DNA from: Diplolepis rosae
Taxonomy: Eukaryota; Arthropoda; Insecta; Hymenoptera; Diplolepididae
DNA length: 64,000 nucleotides
Reading direction: 5' to 3'
NCBI GenBank assembly: GCA_030998225.1
Contig: JAPYXD010000744.1
Span: forward strand, 1,736,001-1,800,000
The notes under the pieces are model-generated. The model was not told the DNA's origin. It did not search any database and worked only from the letters and a program-made list of their open reading frames with translations. This document shows, piece after piece, positions 1 to 14,600 of the stretch. The translations under genes and the position numbers were made by a program. Numbering within the stretch: the stretch's first letter is position 1; each line of letters opens with the position of its first letter.

Positions 1-111
1 TCTAAAATATAAACGACGTATCTTAAATTTTACTTCTCAGCTTAACTTCCACGTGGAATGTGTATTTTAAGGCCTTGGACTACTAGATATGATTTTCAAA
101 ATGACGGGATC
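1..111 (+). repeat. Representative satellite monomer (palindrome subtype)
   Basis: This first full unit defines the 111-bp length: TCTAAAATAT at 1 matches TGTAAAATAT at 112. It belongs to the subtype with the perfect 12-bp palindrome TTCCACGTGGAA (47-58), followed by a CTTGGACTACTAGATATGA-type segment instead of the usual CACCTGGACTACTAGATATAA. The unit length is a multiple of three (37 codons), which explains the recurrent short ORFs in the array. Confidence 0.9.
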
Positions 112-740
112 TGTAAAATATGAACAAGTTAACTGAATTTTCAGTTTTCAGCTTAAGTTCCGTGAGGAAGATGTTTTTCAAGCACCTGGGCTACTAAAGA
201 TAATTTTCAAAATGACAGGATCTCTAAAATATAAACAAGTTATGTTAAATATCTGTTCTCAGCTTAACTTCCCTGAGGAAGGTGTATTTTAAGCACCTGG
301 AATACTAAATATAATTTACAAAATGACGCGATCTCTAAAATATAAACGAGGTGTCTTAAATTTCACTTCTTAGCTTAAGTTCCCTGATGAAGATGTTTTT
401 CAAGCACCTGGTCTACTAAATATAATTTTCAAAATGAGGAGATCTCTAAAAAATAAACGAGATATCTTAAATTTCACTTCTCAGCTAAAGTACCCTGAGG
501 AAAATTTTTTTAAGCACCTGGAATACTAAATATAATTTTCAAAATGAAGGAATCTCTAAAAAATAAACGAGGTATCTTAAATTTCATTTCTCAGCATAAG
601 TACCCTGAGGAAGATGTATTTTAAGCACATAGACTACTAGATATAATTTTCAAAATGACGGGATCTGTAAAATATGAACAAGGTATCTGAATTTTCAGTT
701 TTCATGTTAAGTTCCCTGAGGTATATGTTTTTCAAGCACC
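1..740 (+). repeat. Long-range duplicated block, copy 1 (partner about 9428-10168)
   Basis: The order of monomer subtypes and private variants in this block reappears about 9.43 kb downstream. Shared private marks include AAGGCCTTGGAC (near 69 and 9496), TTCACTTCTTAGC (near 361 and 9788), AACGAGATATC (near 456 and 9885) and TTTTCATGTTAAG (near 699 and 10127). The offset is about 9427-9428 bp, i.e. 85 monomers minus a few deleted bases. Similarity in subtype order falls off after about 740. Confidence 0.8.
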
Positions 741-3700
741 TGGACTATAAATATAAATTTCAAAATGACGGGATCTCTAAAATATAATCTAGGTATCTTA
801 AATTACACTTCTCAGCTTAAGTTCCCTGAGGAATATGTATTTTAGTCACGTGGACTACTAGACATAATTTTCAAAAAGACGGGATCTCTAAAATATAAAC
901 CAGGTATCTTAAATATCTGTTCTCAGATTAACTTCCACGTGGAATATGTATTTTAAGCCCTTGGACTACTAGATATGATTTTCAAAATGACGGGATCTGT
1001 AAAATATGAACAAGTTAACTGATTTTTCAGTTTTCAGCTAAAGTTCCGGGAGGAAGATGTTTTTCAAGCGACTGGGCTACTAAATATAATTTTCAAAATG
1101 ACGGGACTCTAAAATATAAACCAGGTATCATAAATATCTGTTCTCATCTTATCTTCCCTGAGGAAGGTGTATTTTAGGCACCTGGAATACTAAATATAAT
1201 TTACAAAATGACGGGATCTCTAAAATATTAACGAGGTATCTTAATTTTCACTTCTTAGCTTAAGTTCCCTGATGAAGATGTTTTTCAAGCACCTGGTCTA
1301 CTAAATATAATTTTCAAAATGAGGAGATCTCTAAAAAATAAACGAGGTATCTTAAATTTCACTTCTCAGTTAAAGTACCCTGAGGAAAATTTTTTTTAAG
1401 CACCTGGAATACTAAATATAATTTTCAAAATGAAGGAATCTCTAAAAAATAAACGAGGTATATTAAATTTCACTTCTCAGCTTAAGTACCCTGAGGAAGA
1501 TGTATTTTAAGCACCTGGACTACTAGATATAATTGTCAAAATGACGGGATCTGTAAAATATGAACAAGGTATCTTAAATTTCTGTTCTCAGCTTAACTTC
1601 CACGTGGAATATGTATTTTAAGCCCTTGGACTACTAGATATGATTTTCAAAATGACGGGATCTGTAAAATATGAACAAGTTAACTGAATTTTCAGTTTTC
1701 AGCTATAGTTCCGGGAGGAAGATGTTTTTCAAGCACCTGGGTTACTAGATATAATTTTCAAAATGACGGGATGTCTAAAATATAAACCAGGTATCTTAAA
1801 TATCTGTTCTCAGCTGAACTTCCCTGGGGAAGGTGTATTTTAAGCACCTGGAATACTAAATATAATTTACAAAATGACGGGATCTCTAAAATAAAAACGA
1901 GGTATCTTGAATTTCACTTCTCAGCATAAGTTCCCTGAGGAAGATGTTTTTCAAGCACCTGGACTACTAGATATAATTTTCAAAATGACGGGATCTGTAA
2001 AATATGAACAAGGTATCTGAATTTTCAGTTTTCAGGTTAAGTTCCCTGAGGTATATGTTTTTCAAGCACCTGGACTACTAAATATAAATTTCAAAATGAC
2101 GGGATCTCTAAAATATAATCTAGGTATCTTAAATTACACTTCTCAGCTTAAGTTCCCTGAGGAATATGTATTTTAGTCACCTGGACTACTAGACATAATT
2201 TTCAAAAAGACGGGATCTCTCAAATATGAACTAGGTATCATAATTTTCATTTCTCAGCTTAAGGTCCCTGAGGAAGATATTTTTCAAGCACCTGGGCTAA
2301 CAAATATAATTTTCAAAATGACGGAATCTGTAAAATATGAACAAGTTATCTGAATTTTAAGTTTTCACCTTAAGTTCCCTGAGGAAGATGTATTTCAAGC
2401 ACCTGGGCTACTAAATATAATTTTCAAAATGAAGGAATCTCTAAAAAATAAACGAGGTATATTAAATTTCACTTCTCAGCTTAAGTAACCTGAGGAAGAT
2501 GTATTTTAAGCACCTGGACTACTAGATATAATTGTCAAAATGACAGAGATCTGTAAAATATGAACAAGGTATCTGAATTTTCAGTTTTCAGCTTAAGTTC
2601 CCTGAGGAAGATGTATTTCAAGCACCTGGGCTACTAAATATAATTTTCAAAATGAAGGAATCTCTAAAAAATAAACGAGGTATATTAAATTTCACTTCTC
2701 AGCTTAAGTTCCCTGAGGAAGATGTTTTTTAAGCACCTGGACTACTAGATATAATTGTCAAAATGACGAGATCTGTAAAATATAAACAAGGTATCTTAAA
2801 TTTCTGTTCTCAGCTTAACTTCCACGTGGAATATGTATTTTAAGCCCTTGGACTACTAGATATAATTTTCAAAATGACAGTATCTCTTAAATATAAACAA
2901 GTTATGTTAAATATCTGTTCTCAGCTTAACTTCCCTGAGGAAGGTGTATTTTAAGCACCTGGAATACTAAATATAATTTACAAAATGACGGGATCTCTAA
3001 AATATAAACGAGGTATCTTAAATTTAACTTCTCAGCTTAAGTTCCCTGATGAAGATGTTTTTTAAGCACCTGGACTACAGTATATAATTTTCAAAATGAC
3101 GGGATCTCTATAATATAAACAAGGTATCTTAAATTTCAGTTCTCAGCTCAAGTTCCATAAGGAAGATGGTTTTTAAGCACCTGGAATACTAAATATAATT
3201 TACAAAATGAAGGGATCTCTAAAATATAAACTAGGTATCTTAAATATCACTTCTCAGCTTAAGTTCCATAAGGAAGATGGTTTTTAAGCACCTGGAATAC
3301 TAAATATAATTTACAAAATGACGAGATCTCTAAAAAATAAACGAGGTATCTTAAATTTCACTTCTCAGCTTAAGTACCCTGAGGAAAATTTTTTTTAAGC
3401 ACCTGGAATACTAAATATAGTTTACAAAATAAATGAATCTCTAAAAATAAACGAGGTATCTTAAATTTCACTTCTCAGCTTAAGTACCCTGAGGATGATG
3501 TTTTTTAAGCACCTGGACTACTATATATAATTTTCAAAATGACGGGATCTGTAAAATATGAACAACGTATCTGAATTTTCACTTCTCTGCTTAAGTTCCC
3601 TGATGAAGATGTTTTTCAAGCACCTGGTCTACTAAAAATAATTTCCAAAATGACGAGATCTCTAAAAAAGAAACGAGGTATCTTAAATTTCACTTCTCAG

Positions 3701-6700
3701 CTTAAGTACCCTGAGGAAAATTTTTTTTAAGCACCTGGAATACTAAATATAATTTACAAAATGAAGGGATCTCTACAATATAAATGGGGTATCTTAAATT
3801 GCACTTCTCAGCTTAAGTACCCTGAGGAAAATTTTTTTTAAGCACCTGGAATACTAAATATAGTTTACAAAATAAAGGAACCTCTAAAAAATAAACGAGG
3901 TATCTTAAATTTCACTTCTCAGCTTAAGTACCCTGAGGATGATGTTTTTTAAGCACCTGGACTACTATATGTAATTTTCAAAATGACGTGATCTGTAAAA
4001 TATCAACAAGGTATATGAATTTACACTTCTCACCTTAAGTTCCCTGATGAAGATGTTTATAACGCACCTGGTCTACTAAAAATAATTTTCAAAATGACGA
4101 GATCTCTAAAAATAAACGAGGTATCTCAAATTTCACTTCTCAGCTTAAGTACCCTGAGGAAAATTTTTTTTAAGCACCTGGAATACTAAATATAATTTAC
4201 GAAATAAAGGGATCTCTAAAAAATAAACGAGGTATCTTAAATTTCACTTCTCAGCTTAAGTACCCTGAGGAAGATGTTTTTTAAGCACCAGAACTACTAT
4301 ATATAGTTTTCAAAATGACGGGATCTCTATAATATAAACAATGTATCTTAAATTTCAGTTCTCAGCTTAAGTACCCTGAGGAAAATTTTTTTAAGCACTT
4401 GGAATACTAAATATAATTTACAATAGGAAGGGATCACTAAAATATAAACAAGGTATCTTAAATTTCACTTCTCAGCTTAAGTTCCCCGAGGAAGATGTTT
4501 TTTAAGCACCTGGACTACTAGATATAATTTTCAAAATGACGGGATCTGTAAAATATGAACAAGGTATCTGAATTTTCAGTTCTCAGGTTAAGTTCCCTGA
4601 GGAAGATGTTTTTTAAGCACCTGGACTACTAGATATAATTTTCAAAATGACGGGATCTCTAATATATAAACAAGGTATCTTAAATTTCTGTTCTCAGTTT
4701 AACTTCCACATGGAATGTGTATTTTAGGCCCTGGGACTACTAGATATAATTTTCTAAATGATGGGATCTGTAAAATATGAACAAGTTAACTGAATTTTCA
4801 GCTTTCAGCTTAAGTTTCCTGAGGAAGATGTATTTCAAGCACCTGGGCTACTAAATATAATTTTCAAAATGAAGGAATATCTAAAAAATAAACGAGGTAT
4901 CTTAAATTTCACTTCTCAGCTTAACTTCCACGTGGAATGTGTATTTTAAGCCCTTGGACTACTAGATATAATTTTCAAAATGATGGGATCTGTAAAATAT
5001 GAACAAGTTAACTGACTTTTCAGTTTTCAGCTAAAGTTCAGGGCGGAAGATGTTTTTCACGCACCGGGGGTACTAGATATAATTTTTCAAAATGAAGGAA
5101 TATCTAAAAAATAAACGAGGTATCTTAAATTTCACTTCTCAGCTTAACTTCCACGTGGAATGTGTATTTTAAGCCCTTGGACTACTAGATATGATTTTCA
5201 AAATGACGGGATCTGTAAAATATGAACAAGTTAACTGACTTTTCAGTTTTCAGCTAAAGTTCCGGGAGGAAGATGTTTTTCAAGCACCTGGTCTACTAAA
5301 TATAATTTTCAAAATGAGGAGATCACTAAAAAATAAACGAGGTATCTTAAATTTCACTTCTCAGCTAAAGTACCTTGAGGAAAATTTTTTTTAAGCACCT
5401 GGAATACTAAATATAATTTTCATAATGAAGGAATCTCTAAAAATAAACGAGGTATCTTAAATTTCACTTCTCAGCTTAAGTACCCTGAGGAAGATGTATT
5501 TTAAGCACATAGACTACTAGATATAAGTTTCAAAATGAAGGGATCTGTCAAATATGAACAAGGTATCTGAATTTTCAGTTTTCAGGTTAAGGTCCCTGAG
5601 GAATATGTTTTTCAAGCACCTGGACTACTAAATATAATTTTCAAAATGACGGGAGGTCTAAAATATAATCTAGGTATCTTAAATTACACTTCTCAGCTTA
5701 AGTTCCCCGAGGTAGATGTTTTTTAAGCACCTGGACTACTAGAGATAATTTTCAAAATGACGGGATCTGTAAAATATGAACAAGGTATCTGAATTTTCAG
5801 TTTTCAGCTAAAGTTCCGGGAGGAAGATGTTTTTCAAGCACCTGGGTTACTAGATATAATTTTCAAAATGACGGGATCTGTAAAATATGAACAAGGTATC
5901 CGAATTTTCACTTCTCAGCTTAAGTTCCCTGATGAAGATGTTTTTCAAGCACCTGGTCTACTAAATATAATTTTCAAAATGAGGAGATCACTAAAAAATA
6001 AACGAGGTATCTTAAATTTCACTTCTCAGCTAAAGTACCTTGAGGAAAATTTTTTTTAAGCACCTGGAATACTAAATATAATTTTCATAATGAAGGAATC
6101 TCTAAAAAATAAACGAGGTATCTTAAATTTCACTTCTCAGCTTAAGCACCCTGAGGAAGATGTATTTTAAGCACATAGACTACTAGATATAATTTTCAAA
6201 ATGACGGGATCTCTATAATATAAACAAGGTATCTTAAATTTCAGTTCTCAGCTCAAGTTCCGTAAGGAAGATGTTTTTTAAGCACCTGGAATACTAAATA
6301 TAATTTACAAAATGAAGGGATCTCTAAAATATAAATGAGGTATCTTAAATTTCACTTCTCAGCTTACGTTCACCGAGGAAGATGATTTTTAAGCACATGG
6401 ACTACTCGATATAAATTTCAAAATGACGGGATCTCTAAAATATGAACTAGGTATCTTAATTTTCAGATCTCAGCTTAAGTTCCCTGATGAAGATGTTTTT
6501 CAAGCACCTGGTCTACTAAATATAATTTTCAAAATGACGAGATCTCTAAAAAATAAACGAGGTATATTAAATTTCACTTCTCAGCTTAAGTTCCATAAGG
6601 AAGATGGTTTTTAAGCACCTGGAATACTAAATATAATTTACAAAAGGAAGGGATCACTAAAATATAAATGAGGTATCTTAAATATCAATTCTCACCTTAA

Positions 6701-7799
6701 GTTCCGTGAGGAAGATGCTTTTCAAGCACCTGGGCTACTAGATATAATTTTCAAAATGACGGTATCTGTAAAATATGAACAAGTTATCTGAATTTTCAGT
6801 TTTCAGCTTAAGTTCCCTGAGGAAGATGTATTTCAAGCACCTGGGCTACTAAATATAATTTTCAAAATGAAGGAATCTCTAAAAAATAAACGAGGTATCT
6901 TAAATTTCACTTCTCAGCTTAAGTTCCCTGAGGAAGATGTTTTTCAAGCACCTGGGTTACTAGATATAATTTTCAAAATGACGGGATCTGAAAAAGATGA
7001 ACAAGGGATCTATAAGTTCGGTTCGCAGCTTAACTTCCACGTGGAATATGTATTTTAGGCCCTTGGACTACTAGATATAATTTTCAAAATGACGGGATCT
7101 CTAAAATATAAACCAGGTATGTTAAATATCTGTTCTCAGCTTAACTTCCCTGAGGAAGGTGTATTTTAAGCACCTGGAATACTAAATATAATTTACAAAA
7201 TGACGGGATCTCTAAAATATAAACGAGGTATCTTAAATTTCACTTCTCAGCTTAAGTTTCCTGATGAAGATGTTTTTTAAGCACCTGGACTACTATATAT
7301 AATTTTCAAAATGACGGGATCTCTATAATATAAACAAGGTATCTTAAATTTCAGTTCTCAGCTCAAGTTCCATAAGGAAGATGGTTTTTAAGCACCTGGA
7401 ATACTAAATATAATTTACAAAATGAAGGGATCTCTAAAATATAAACTAGGTATCTTAAATATCACTTCTCAGCTTAAGTTCCATAAGGAAGATGGTTTTT
7501 AAGCACCTGGAATACTAAATATAATTTACAAAATAAAGGGATCTCTAGAAAATAAACGAGGTATCTTAAATTTCACTTCTCAGCTTAAGTACCCTGAGGA
7601 AGATGTTTTTTAAGCACCTGGACTACTATAAATAATTTACAAAATGACGTGATGTCTATAATATCAACTAGGTATCTTAAATTTCAGTTATCAGCTTAAG
7701 TTCCATAAGGAAGATGGTTTTTAAGCACCTGGAATACTAAATATAATTTACAAAAGGAAGGGATCACTAAAATATAAATGAGGTATCTTAAATATCACT

Positions 7800-8290
7800 T
7801 CTCAGCTTAAGTTCCCTGAGGAAGATGTTTTTTAAGCACCTGGACTACTCGATATAAATTTCAAAATGACGGGATCTGTAAAATATGAACAATGTATCTG
7901 AATTTTCAGTTCTCAGCTTAAGTTCCCTGAGGAAGATGTTTTTAAGCACCTGGACTACTAGATATAATTTTCAAAATGACGGGATCTCTAAAATATAAAC
8001 TAGGTATCTTAAATTTCACTTCACAGCTTAAGTACCCTGAGGAAGATGTTTTTTAAGCACCTGGAATACTAAATATAATTTACAAAATAAAGGGATCTCT
8101 AAAAAATAAACGAGGTATCTTAAATTTCACTTCTCAGCTTAAGTTCCCCGAGGAAGATGTTTTTTAAGCACCTGGACTACTCGATATAAATTTCAAAATG
8201 ACGGGATCTGTAAAATATGAACAATGTATCTGAATTTTCAGTTCTCAGCTTAAGTTCCCTGAGGAAGATGTTTTTTAAGCACCTGGAATA
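7800..8290 (+). repeat. Three-monomer local duplication
   Basis: The variant GGACTACTCGATATAAATTTC, followed by a unit with AACAATGTATCTGAA, occurs at about 7845 and again at about 8177, an offset of 332 bp (three monomers minus one base). The same variant pair marks higher-order units elsewhere in the window (about 17051, 18047, 19045, 52670, 56108 and 63429). Confidence 0.75.
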
Positions 8291-9427
8291 CTAAATATAA
8301 TTTACAAAATGACGAGATCTCTAAAAAATAAACGAGGTATCTTAAATTTCACTTCTCAGCTTAAGTACCCTGAGGAAAATTTTTTTTAAGCACCTGGAAT
8401 ACTAAATATAATTTACAAAATAAAGGGATCTCTAAAAAATAAACGAGGTATCTTAAATTTCACTTCTCAGCTTAAGTACCCTGAGGAAGATGTTTTTTAA
8501 GCAACTGTACTACTATATATAATTTTCAAAATGACGGGATCTCTATAATATAAACAAGGTATCTTAAATTTCAGTTCTCAGCTCAAGTTCCATAAGGAAG
8601 ATGGTTTTTAAGCACCTGGAATACTAAATATAATTTACAAAATGAAGGGATCTCTAAAATATAAACTAGGTATCTTAAATATCACTTCTCAGCTCAAGTT
8701 CCATAAGGAAGATGGTTTTTAAGCACCTGGAATACTAAATATAATTTACGAAATAAAGGGATCTCTAAAAAATAAACGAGGTATCTTAAATTTCACTTCT
8801 CAGCTTAAGTACCCTGAGGAAGATGTTTTTTAAGCACCTGGTCTACTAAATATAATTTTCAAAATGAGGAGATCTCTATAATATAAACAAGGTATCTTAT
8901 ATTTCACTTCTCAGCTTAAGTTCCCCGAGGAATATTTTTTTTAAGCACCTGGAATACTAAATATAATTTACAAAATAAAGGGATCTCTAAAAAATAAACG
9001 AGGTATCTTAAATTTCACTTCTCAGCTTAAGTACCCTGAGGAAGATGTTTTTTATGCACCTGGACTACTATATATAATTTTCAAAATGACGGGATCTCTA
9101 TAATATAAATAAGGTATCTTAAATTTCACTTCTCAGCTTAAGTTCCATAAGGGAGATGGTTTTTAAGCACCTGGAATACTAAATATAATTTACAAAATGA
9201 TTGGATCTCTAAAATATAAATGAGGTATCTTAAATTTCACTTCTCAGCTAACGTTCCCTGAGGAAGATGTTTTTAAGCACCTGGACTACCAGATATAATT
9301 CTCAAATGACGGGATCTGTAAAATATGAACAAGGTATCTGAATTTTCAGTTTTCAGTTTATGTTCCCTGAGGAAGATATTTTTTAAGCACCTGGGCTACT
9401 AAATATAATTTTCAAAATGAAGGAATC

Positions 9428-10168
9428 TCTAAAAAATAAACGAGGTATCTTAAATTTTACTTCTCAGCTTAACTTCCACGTGGAATGTGTATTTTAAGGC
9501 CTTGGACTACTAGATATGATTTTCAAAATGACGGGATCTGTAAAATATGAACAAGTTAACTGAATTTTCAGTTTTCAGCTAAAGTTCCGGGAGGAAGATG
9601 TTTTTCAAGCACCTGGGTTACTAGATATAATTTTCAAAATGACAGGATCTCTAAAATATAAACAAATTATGATAAATATCTGTTCTCAGCTTAACTTCCC
9701 TGAGGAAGGTGTATTTTAAGCACCTGGAATACTAAATATAATTTACAAAATGACGCGATCTCTAAAATATAAACGAGGTATCTTAAATTTCACTTCTTAG
9801 CTTAAGTTCCCTGATGAAGATGTTTTTCAAGCACCTGGTCTACTAAATATAATTTTCAAAATGAGGAGATCTCTAAAAAATAAACGAGATATCTTAAATT
9901 TCACTTCTCAGCTAAAGTACCCTGAGGAAAATTTTTTTTAAGCACCTGGAATACTAAATATAATTTTCAAAATGAAGGAATCTCTAAAAAATAAACGAGG
10001 TATCTTAAATTTCATTTCTCAGCATAAGTACCCTGAGGAAGATGTATTTTAAGCACATAGACTACTAGATATAATTTTCAAAATGACGGGATCTGTAAAA
10101 TATGAACAAGTTATCTGAATTTTCAGTTTTCATGTTAAGTTCCCTGAGGAATATGTTTTTCAAGCACC
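9428..10168 (+). repeat. Long-range duplicated block, copy 2 (partner about 1-740)
   Basis: Second copy of the block at the start of the window, with the same run of about six to seven monomer subtypes and the same private variants. Small differences, such as CTGAGGAATATG here against CTGAGGTATATG in copy 1, show that the copies have diverged a little since duplication. Confidence 0.8.
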
Positions 10169-11699
10169 TGGTCTACTAGATACAATTTTCAAAATGACGG
10201 GATCTATAAAATATAATCTAGGTATCTTAAATTTAACTTCTCAGCTAAAGTACCCTGAGGAAGATGTTATTTAAGCACCTGGACTACTAGATATACTTTT
10301 CAAAATGACGGGATCTCTATAATATAAACAAGGTATCTTAAATTTCACTTCTCAGCTTAAGTTACCTGAGGAAGATGTTTTTCAAGCACCTGGGTTACTA
10401 GATATAATTTTCAAAATGACAGGATCTCTAAAATATAAACAAGGTATGTTAAATATCTGTTCTCAGCTTAACTTCCCTGAGGAAGGTGTATTTTAAGCAC
10501 ATGGAATACTAAATATAATTTAGTAAATGACTGGATCTCTTAAAGATAAAGGAGGTTTCTTATATTCAACTTATCAGCTTAAGTTCCCTGATGATGATGT
10601 TTTTTAAGCACCTGGTCTACTAAATATAATTTTCAAAATGAGGAGATCTCTAAAAAATAAACGAGATATCTTAAATTTCACTTCTCAGCTAAAGTACCCT
10701 GAGGAAAATTTTTTTTAAGCACCTGGAATACTAAATATAATTTTCAAAATGAAGGAATCTCTAAAAAATAAACGAGGTATATTAAATTTCACTTCTCAGC
10801 TTAAGTACCCTGAGGAAGATGTATTTTAAGCACCTGGACTACTAGATATAATTGTCAAAATGACGGGATCTGTAAAATATGAACAAGGTATCTTAAATTT
10901 CTGTTCTCAGCTTAACTTCCACGTGGAATATGTATTTTAAGCCCTTGGACTACTAGATATGATTTTCAAAATGACGGGATCTGTAAAATATGAACAAGTT
11001 AACTGAATTTTCAGTTTTCAGCTATAGTTCCGGGAGGAAGATGTTTTTCAAGCACCTGGGTTACTAGATATAATTTTCAAAATGACAGGATCTCTAAAAT
11101 ATAAACAAGTTATGTTAAATATCTGTTCTCGGCTTAACTTCCCTGACGAAGGTGTATTTTAAGCACCTGGAGTACTAAATATAATTTACAAAATGACGGG
11201 ATCTCTAAAATATAAACGAGGTATCTTAAATTTAACTTCTCAGCTTAAGTACCCTGAGGAAGATGTATTTTAAGCACATAGACTACTAGATATAATTTTC
11301 AAAATGACGGGATCTGTTAAATATGAACAAGGTATCTGAATTTTCAGTTTTCAGGTTAAGTTCCCTGAGAAATATGTTTTTCAATCACCTGGACTACTAA
11401 ATATAATTTTCAAACTGACGGGATGTCTAAAATATAATCTAGGTATCTTAAATTTCACTTCTCAGCTTAAGTTCCCTGAGAAAGATGTTTTTCAAGCACC
11501 TGGAGTACTAGATATAATTTTCAAAATGACGGGTTCTATAAAATATAAACTAGGTATCTGAATTTTCAGTTCTCAGGTTAAGTTCCCTGAGGAAGATGTT
11601 TCTTAAGCACCTGGACTAATAGATATAATTTTCAAAATGACGGGATCTCTAAAATATAAACAAGGTATCTTAAGTTTCAGTTCTCAGCTTAACTTCCAC

Positions 11700-14600
11700 A
11701 TGGAATGTGTATTTTAGGCCCTCGGACTACTAGATATAATTTTCTAAATGATGGGATCTGTAAAATATGAACAAGTTAACTGAATTTTCAGCTTTCAGCT
11801 TAAGTTCCCTGAGGAAGATGTATTTCAAGCACCTGGGCTACTAAATATAATTTTCAAAATGAAGGAATATCTAAAAAATAAACGAGGTATCTTAAATTTC
11901 AATTCTCAGCTTAACTTCCACGTGGAATGTGTATTTTAAGCCCTTGGACTACTAGATATGATTTTCAAAATGACGGGATCTGTAAAATATGAACAAGTTA
12001 ACTGAATTCTCAGTTTTCAGCTAAAGTTCCGGGAGGAAGATGTTTTTCAAGCACCTGGGTTACTAGATATAATTTTCAAAATGACGGGATCCATAAAATG
12101 TAATCTAGGTATCTTAAATTTCACTTCTCAGCTTAAGTTCGCTGATTATTATGTTTTTCACGCACCTGTTCTACTAAATATAATTTTCAAAATGAGGAGA
12201 TCACTAAAAAATAAACGAGGTATCTTAAATTTCACTTCTCAGCTAAAGTACCCTGAGGAAAATTTTTTTAAGCACCTGGAATACTAAATATAATTTTCAT
12301 AATGAAGGAATCTCTAAAAAATAAACGAGGTATCTTAAATTTCACTTCTCAGCTTAAGTACCCTGAGGAAGATGTATTTTAAGCACATAGACTACTAGAT
12401 ATAATTTTTAAAATGACGGGATCTGTAAAATATGAACAAGGTATCTGAATTTTCAGTTCTCAGGTTAAGTTCCCTGAAGAAGATGTTTTTCAAGCACCTG
12501 GAATACTAAATATTATTTTCAAAATGACGGGATGTCTAAAATATAATCTAGGTATCTTAAATTACACTTCTCAGCTTAAGTTCCCTGAGGAATATGTATT
12601 TTAGTCACCTGGAATACTAGACATAATTTTCAAAAAGACGGGATCTCTAAAAAATGAACTAGGTATCATAATTTTCATTTCTCAGCTTAAGGTCCCTGAG
12701 GAAGATATTTTTCAAGCACCTGGGCTAACAAATATAATTTTCAAAATGACGGAATCTGTAAAATATGAACAAGTTATCTGAATTTTAAGTTTTCACCTTA
12801 AGTTCCCTGAGGAAGATGTATTTCAAGCACCTGGGCTACTAAATATAATTTTCAAAATGAAGGAATCTCTAAAAAATAAACGAGGTATATTAAATTTCAC
12901 TTCTCAGCTTAAGTACCCTGAGGAAGATGTATTTTAAGCACCTGGACTACTAGATATAATTGTCAAAATGACGAGATCTGTAAAATATTAACAAGTTATC
13001 TGAATTTTCAGTTTTCAGCTTAAGTTCCCTGAGGAAGATGTATTTCAAGCACCTGGGCTACTAAATATAATTTTCAAAATGAAGGAATCTCTAAAAAATA
13101 AACGAGGTATATTAAATTTCACTTCTCAGCTTAACATCCACATGGAATGTGTATTTTAGGCCCTCGGACTACTAGATATAATTTTCTAAATGATGGGATC
13201 TGTAAAATATGAACAAGTTAACTGAATTTTCAGCTTTCAGCTTAAGTTCCCTGAGGAAGATGTATTTCAAGCACCTGGGCTACTAAATATAATTTTCAAA
13301 ATGAAGGAATATCTAAAAAATAAACGAGGTATCTTAAATTTCAATTCTCAGCTTAACTTCCACGTGGAATGTGTATTTTAAGCCCTTGGACTACTAGATA
13401 TGATTTTCAAAATGACGGGATCTGTAAAATATGAACAAGTTAACTGAATTCTCAGTTTTCAGCTAAAGTTCAGGGAGGAAGATGTTTTTCAAGCACCTGG
13501 GTTACTAGATATAATTTTCAAAATGACGGGATCTATAAAATATAACCTAGGTATCTTAAATTTCACTTCTCAGCTTAAGTTCCCTGATGAAGATGTTTTT
13601 CACGCACCTGGTCTACTAAATATAATTTTCAAAATGAGGAGATCACTAAAAAATAAACGAGGTATCTTAAATTTCACTTCTCAGCTAAAGTACCCTGAGG
13701 AAAATTTTTTTTAAGCACCTGGAATACTAAATATAATTTTCATAATGAAGGAATCTCTAAAAAATAAACGAGGTATCTTAAATTTCACTTCTCAGCTTAA
13801 GTACCCTGAGGAAGATGTATTTTAAGCACATAGACTACTAGATATAATTTTTAAAATGACGGGATCTGTAAAATATGAACAAGGTATCTGAATTTTCAGT
13901 TTTCAGGTTATGTTCCCTGAGGTATATGTTTTTCAAGCACCTGGAATACTAAATAGAATTTTCAAAATGACGGGATGTCTAAAATATAATCTAGGTATCT
14001 TAAATTACACTTCTCAGCTTAAGTTCCCTGAGGAATATGTATTTTAGTCACCTGGAATACTAGACATAATTTTCAAAAAGACGGGATCTCTAAAATATGA
14101 ACTAGGTATCTTAATTTTCACTTCTCAGCTTAAGTTCCCTGATGAAGATGTATTTCAAGCACCTGGTCTACTAAATATAATTTTCAAAATGACGGAATCT
14201 GTAAAATATGAACAAGTTATCTGAATTTTAAGTTTTCACCTTAAGTTCCCTGAGGAAGATGTATTTCAAGCACCTGGGCTACTAAATATAATTTTCAAAA
14301 TGAAGGAATCTCTAAAAAATAAACGAGGTATATTAAATTTCACTTCTCAGCTTAAGTACCCTGAGGAAGATGTATTTTAAGCACCTGGACTACTAGATAT
14401 AATTTTCAAAATGACGGGATCTGTAAAATATGAACAAGTTATCTGAATTTTCAGTTTTCAGCTTAAGTTCCCTGAGGAAGATGTATTTCAAGCACCTGGG
14501 CTACTAAATATAATTTTCAAAATGAAGGAATCTCTAAAAAATAAACGAGGTATATTAAATTTCACTTCTCAGCTTAAGTACCCTGAGGAAGATGTATTTT

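Noticed and set aside
90..110. CENP-B-box-like match around TTTTCAAAATGACGGGA
   Set aside because: Only six of the nine key box positions fit by eye, and many units have GACGAGA or GAAGGGA instead of GACGGGA. This is not enough to call a binding site.
5868..7058. ORFs of about 63 codons in the satellite (5868-6059, 6423-6614, 6867-7058, and others up to 53103)
   Set aside because: They are two-unit read-throughs of the 111-bp repeat. They occur only where one TAA is changed, have no conserved protein feature and no gene context.
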